From an uncultured Selenomonadales bacterium (GTDB lineage: Bacteria > Bacillota > Negativicutes > Selenomonadales > Selenomonadaceae), in NCBI GenBank assembly GCA_937877655.1, contig CALFJC010000064.1, forward strand, positions 1 through 6,361: 6,361 bases of DNA. Direction: 5' to 3'. Position numbers and translations under genes: made by a program. The notes under the pieces are model-generated. The model had not been told where the DNA came from. It searched no databases and worked only from the letters and a program-made list of their open reading frames with translations. Position 1 is the first letter of the stretch, and the number at the start of each line of letters is the position of its first letter. Positions 4,308-6,361 of the stretch are shown piece by piece.

Positions 4308-6361
4308 TTATTTCTTAACGAAATTTGTTCCGCTGATTTGATAAGAATCGCCGTTGATTTTGAATTCCGTTGCCTCAAAGTTTTTGAAAGTTATCGCCTT
4401 GTTGGTTGTGCCGACTTTCAGATAAACTTCCGTGCCTTTGTTGTTGACTGTGCCCGTTATGTCGGTGACGCCGGTTATTTCGAGCAGATCGTCGTTGCCG
4501 AAGCCGTTAATGACATCTTTACCGTCGCCGCGAGTGTAGAAAATTGTATTCGTGCCGTCGTCAACGTAAAGGGTATCGTTTCCTTTGCCGCCCCACAAAC
4601 TGTTTGTGCCCGCGTCGCCGTAAATTTTATCTTTGCCCATGCCGCCGACGAGTGAATTTTCTCCCGCGCCGCCGTTGAGCGTATCATTTCCGTTGCCGCC
4701 GCCAATGTAATCGTCTCCTGCGCCGCCCGTCAATGAATCTTTGGCTTTGCCGCCAAGAATTGTCGCGCCGTCAGCTGAAGTCACTGCCAGATTTAATTTT
4801 TTCTTCGCAGACGTGCCGTCAATATTCGTAATCGTCGCCTCAAAGGTTTTCAACTTGTTTGAACTGTATTTTGCGGGAATTGTTGCGGAAGTTTTTTCTT
4901 CGTCGTAAATGACGCCGCCGCTGAAAGTTTTTGTCGTGCCGTCTTCGCTAAGTGTGATGTCGGTTTCTTCCGCGCCTTTGACTGTCAATTTATTTCTGCC
5001 GACTTTCAAAATCACGTCGCCGTTACTCTTGACCGAAGCATTATCAACCGACGCGCCGACCAAGCTTATCACGTCGCCCGCCGCATAATCGCTGATAACT
5101 TTGTTGCCGCTCCTGTTTTCGTAAAAGAAAGTATCCGTGCCGTTGCCGCCTTTGAGGGTATCATTTCCCTTGCCGCCGTTGAGAGTCGCGCCGTGTTCGC
5201 CCGCGATTATGTAATTGTTTCTGCCGTTGCCCGTAATTTGAACTTCGGAAGAAACTCCGGAAGCATCAATCGTTGCAAGTGCGGAATAATTTTCGGCGGA
5301 GAAAGTTGTTGCCGACGCCGTCAAAGTTGCGCTTGTCTTCGTACCGCTCAAGGTTGCATGATCTGCAAAATAATTACTCGTTGTCTTGTTGCCGTCAAGG
5401 AAGGAAATTTTCTTGCTTGCCGCGTTTTCAAGCGTAAGGGAATTTTCGTTATTGAAAGTGAAGATTAAATCTTTTCCGTCTATCGATACGTCGGTAATGT
5501 TTGCACTGCCCAAACTGATTTTATCTTTGCCCGTGCCGTAGTCGGTGATTGTGTCGTTGCCGCCGCCGTAAACGAACAAATCATTTCCCTTGCCGCCCGC
5601 GAGTTCGTCTGAACCTGCGCCGCCCGTCAAGGTGTTTGCAGAATAATTGCCGCTAAGCGTCACGTCACTTGTAAGAGCAGAAGCGTCTATCGCATTAACT
5701 TTCTTGTAATCTTTAAGATCAATCTTGGTGCCTTTGAAATTCTCGTCGGCAATGATTGTCTTCGTAGTCTCGTCGTAAGTCAAGCCGTCTTCCAAATCGG
5801 AATCAGAATCGCTGTCCGAATCAGAATCGCTGTCCGAATCAGTATCGCTGTCCGAATCAGTATCGCTGTCCGAATCAATATCGCTGTCGGAATCCGAATC
5901 GCTGTCCGAATCAGTATCGCTGTCCGAATCAGAAAGCAGAAGAATCGAATCGCCGTTACTTAAGTTAAGCGTTACATCGCCGTAATCATTGCTGATTGAA
6001 GAGAGAATACTTACTTCTCCTAATTCAATATTTTCCGCCGCAACGCCGCGCAATGTATCATTGCCCGAACTATAGACGTAAGTTACATTTTCGCTGTAGT
6101 TTTCTACAAAATCATTACCTTCGCCACCTGCGATTGTTACGTTGTCGCCGAAGTTGCTTATTGAATCGTTATCTGAACCGCCTGCGATTGAAACTTGCGA
6201 GCCGTTGTTGTAAATGGAATCGTTGCCGCTTCCGCCATTAATTGTGGAATTGTCGGGCGAAATTATTTCATATTCCTGCATTTCTTCGTTCCATACTTCG
6301 ATAGGGTCATTGTAAATTTCATCATTACCTGCGCCGCCGTCGATTGTCACATTGGAACCGC
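4308..6361 (-). CDS. RTX-like calcium-binding repeat protein with Ser-Asp linker, N-terminus beyond the window
   Basis: An open frame of at least 683 codons that runs off the right edge. Residues are numbered from the GTG at 6350, which is only an internal Val codon. Order: (1) beta-roll repeats 1-100, with an 18-residue period centred on GGxGND; (2) a linker, then a 46-residue Ser/Thr/Ile-Asp dipeptide run, 140-185; (3) three related modules at 192-321, 332-479 and 480-672. Each has a lead-in (YDExxKT or similar, ending in IDxS), an RTX block of GGxGxDxLx nonapeptides (richest at 531-620), and a tail strand set ending near a DG. The RTX motifs bind calcium in parallel beta-rolls after export. 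Such proteins usually leave through type I secretion using an uncleaved C-terminal signal; the end here is QISGTNFVKK. No transporter genes are visible. No catalytic domain is recognisable, so a surface, adhesin or matrix role is inferred only. A strong terminator follows. Confidence 0.87.
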   Translation of the reverse strand, partial: GSNVTIDGGAGNDEIYNDPIEVWNEEMQEYEIISPDNSTINGGSGNDSIYNNGSQVSIAGGSDNDSISNFGDNVTIAGGEGNDFVENYSENVTYVYSSGNDTLRGVAAENIELGEVSILSSISNDYGDVTLNLSNGDSILLLSDSDSDTDSDSDSDSDSDIDSDSDTDSDSDTDSDSDSDSDSDSDSDLEDGLTYDETTKTIIADENFKGTKIDLKDYKKVNAIDASALTSDVTLSGNYSANTLTGGAGSDELAGGKGNDLFVYGGGNDTITDYGTGKDKISLGSANITDVSIDGKDLIFTFNNENSLTLENAASKKISFLDGNKTTSNYFADHATLSGTKTSATLTASATTFSAENYSALATIDASGVSSEVQITGNGRNNYIIAGEHGATLNGGKGNDTLKGGNGTDTFFYENRSGNKVISDYAAGDVISLVGASVDNASVKSNGDVILKVGRNKLTVKGAEETDITLSEDGTTKTFSGGVIYDEEKTSATIPAKYSSNKLKTFEATITNIDGTSAKKKLNLAVTSADGATILGGKAKDSLTGGAGDDYIGGGNGNDTLNGGAGENSLVGGMGKDKIYGDAGTNSLWGGKGNDTLYVDDGTNTIFYTRGDGKDVINGFGNDDLLEITGVTDITGTVNNKGTEVYLKVGTTNKAITFKNFEATEFKINGDSYQISGTNFVKK
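4335..4913 (-). repeat. RTX protein module C (third copy, with the longest RTX block)
   Basis: Codes residues 480-672. The lead-in VIYDEEKTSATIPAKYSS ends in NIDGTS. It is followed by about eight GGxGxD-type repeats, then a DVINGFGNDDLLEITG strand and a C-terminal set including EVYLKVGTTNKAITF. It parallels modules A and B, but the RTX block is expanded. Confidence 0.6.
4914..5357 (-). repeat. RTX protein module B (second copy)
   Basis: Codes residues 332-479. The lead-in contains TIDASGVSSEVQITGN, which matches AIDASALTSDVTLSGN of module A. Then come the short RTX block LNGGKGNDTLKGGNGTDTFF and a tail with SDYAAGDVISL and DVILKVGRNKLTVKGAEE, matching TDYGTGKDKISL and DLIFTFNNENSLTLENAAS of module A. 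Confidence 0.65.
5388..5777 (-). repeat. RTX protein module A (first copy)
   Basis: Codes residues 192-321. The lead-in YDETTKTIIADENF leads to AIDASALTSDVTLSGN. Then come the RTX block TGGAGSDELAGGKGNDLFVY and a tail TDYGTGKDKISLGSANITD ending in FLDGN. It begins six residues after the Ser-Asp run. Confidence 0.65.
5796..5933 (-). repeat. 18-bp tandem repeat encoding a Ser-Asp dipeptide run
   Basis: The plus strand shows GCTGTC at 5811, 5829, 5847, 5865, 5883, 5901 and 5919, an exact 18-bp period, with degenerate half units at both ends. Each unit encodes Asp-Ser-Asp-(Ser/Thr/Ile)-Asp-Ser on the minus strand, giving 23 dipeptides in total. Serine codons rotate AGC, TCT, TCG within a unit, so the repeat is conserved at DNA level and not merely in the peptide. 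Such arrays can change copy number by slippage or recombination. Confidence 0.92.

Noticed and set aside
4338..4705. Open frames in other frames or strand within the RTX gene
   Set aside because: They are shadows created by the GC-rich repeat codons of the RTX blocks and have no protein-like features.
5796..5933. CRISPR-like array
   Set aside because: The 18-bp units are strictly tandem with no spacers and lie in frame in a coding region as Ser-Asp codons.
6348..6350. GTG as start codon of the RTX protein
   Set aside because: The frame stays open to the right edge with repeat-like residues (Gly-Ser-Asn-Val), there is no ribosome site, and the repeat array is already under way.

Overview
The window reads almost entirely on the minus strand, so transcription runs from right to left. 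The organism is probably an anaerobic Gram-negative firmicute of the Negativicutes/Selenomonadales type. This is an inference from three things: firmicute-style promoters and strong AGGAGG-type ribosome sites, a YjfB-type protein typical of firmicutes, and a large RTX-repeat protein of the kind exported by type I secretion in diderms. Nothing in the window proves the taxon.

Right part (4252-6361): the 3' two thirds or more of a large secreted calcium-binding RTX-like protein whose N-terminus lies beyond the right edge. It has an N-terminal beta-roll with an 18-residue period, a 46-residue Ser-Asp dipeptide linker encoded by an 18-bp tandem DNA repeat, and three related modules that each carry an RTX block. 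A strong rho-independent terminator closes it.

Middle part (2579-4232): tRNA-Ser(UGA) with its own near-consensus promoter; a perfect 18-bp inverted repeat built of AATTAGG heptamers; a stand-alone receiver (CheY-like) response regulator; a single-domain cupin 20 nt downstream of it; a YjfB-family small protein (putative motility protein); and an HU-type DNA-binding protein with a good terminator. The regulator and cupin look like one transcript. yjfB and the HU gene each have a plausible promoter of their own.

Left part (1-2561): a tightly packed trio with an AlkD-like DNA alkylation repair protein, a short-chain dehydrogenase (ATGA overlap) and a GT28/MGDG-synthase-like glycosyltransferase (1-nt gap). 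Because of the tight packing they are likely co-translated. A tRNA-Glu(CUC) gene, cut by the left edge, follows. Its promoter overlaps the last codons of the glycosyltransferase.

Most of this is ordinary chromosomal housekeeping and accessory content. The most distinctive items are the RTX/Ser-Asp-repeat protein with its modular duplication, the heptamer inverted repeat beside tRNA-Ser, and the regulator-cupin pair next to yjfB. I see no convincing evidence for a wholly new multi-gene system.
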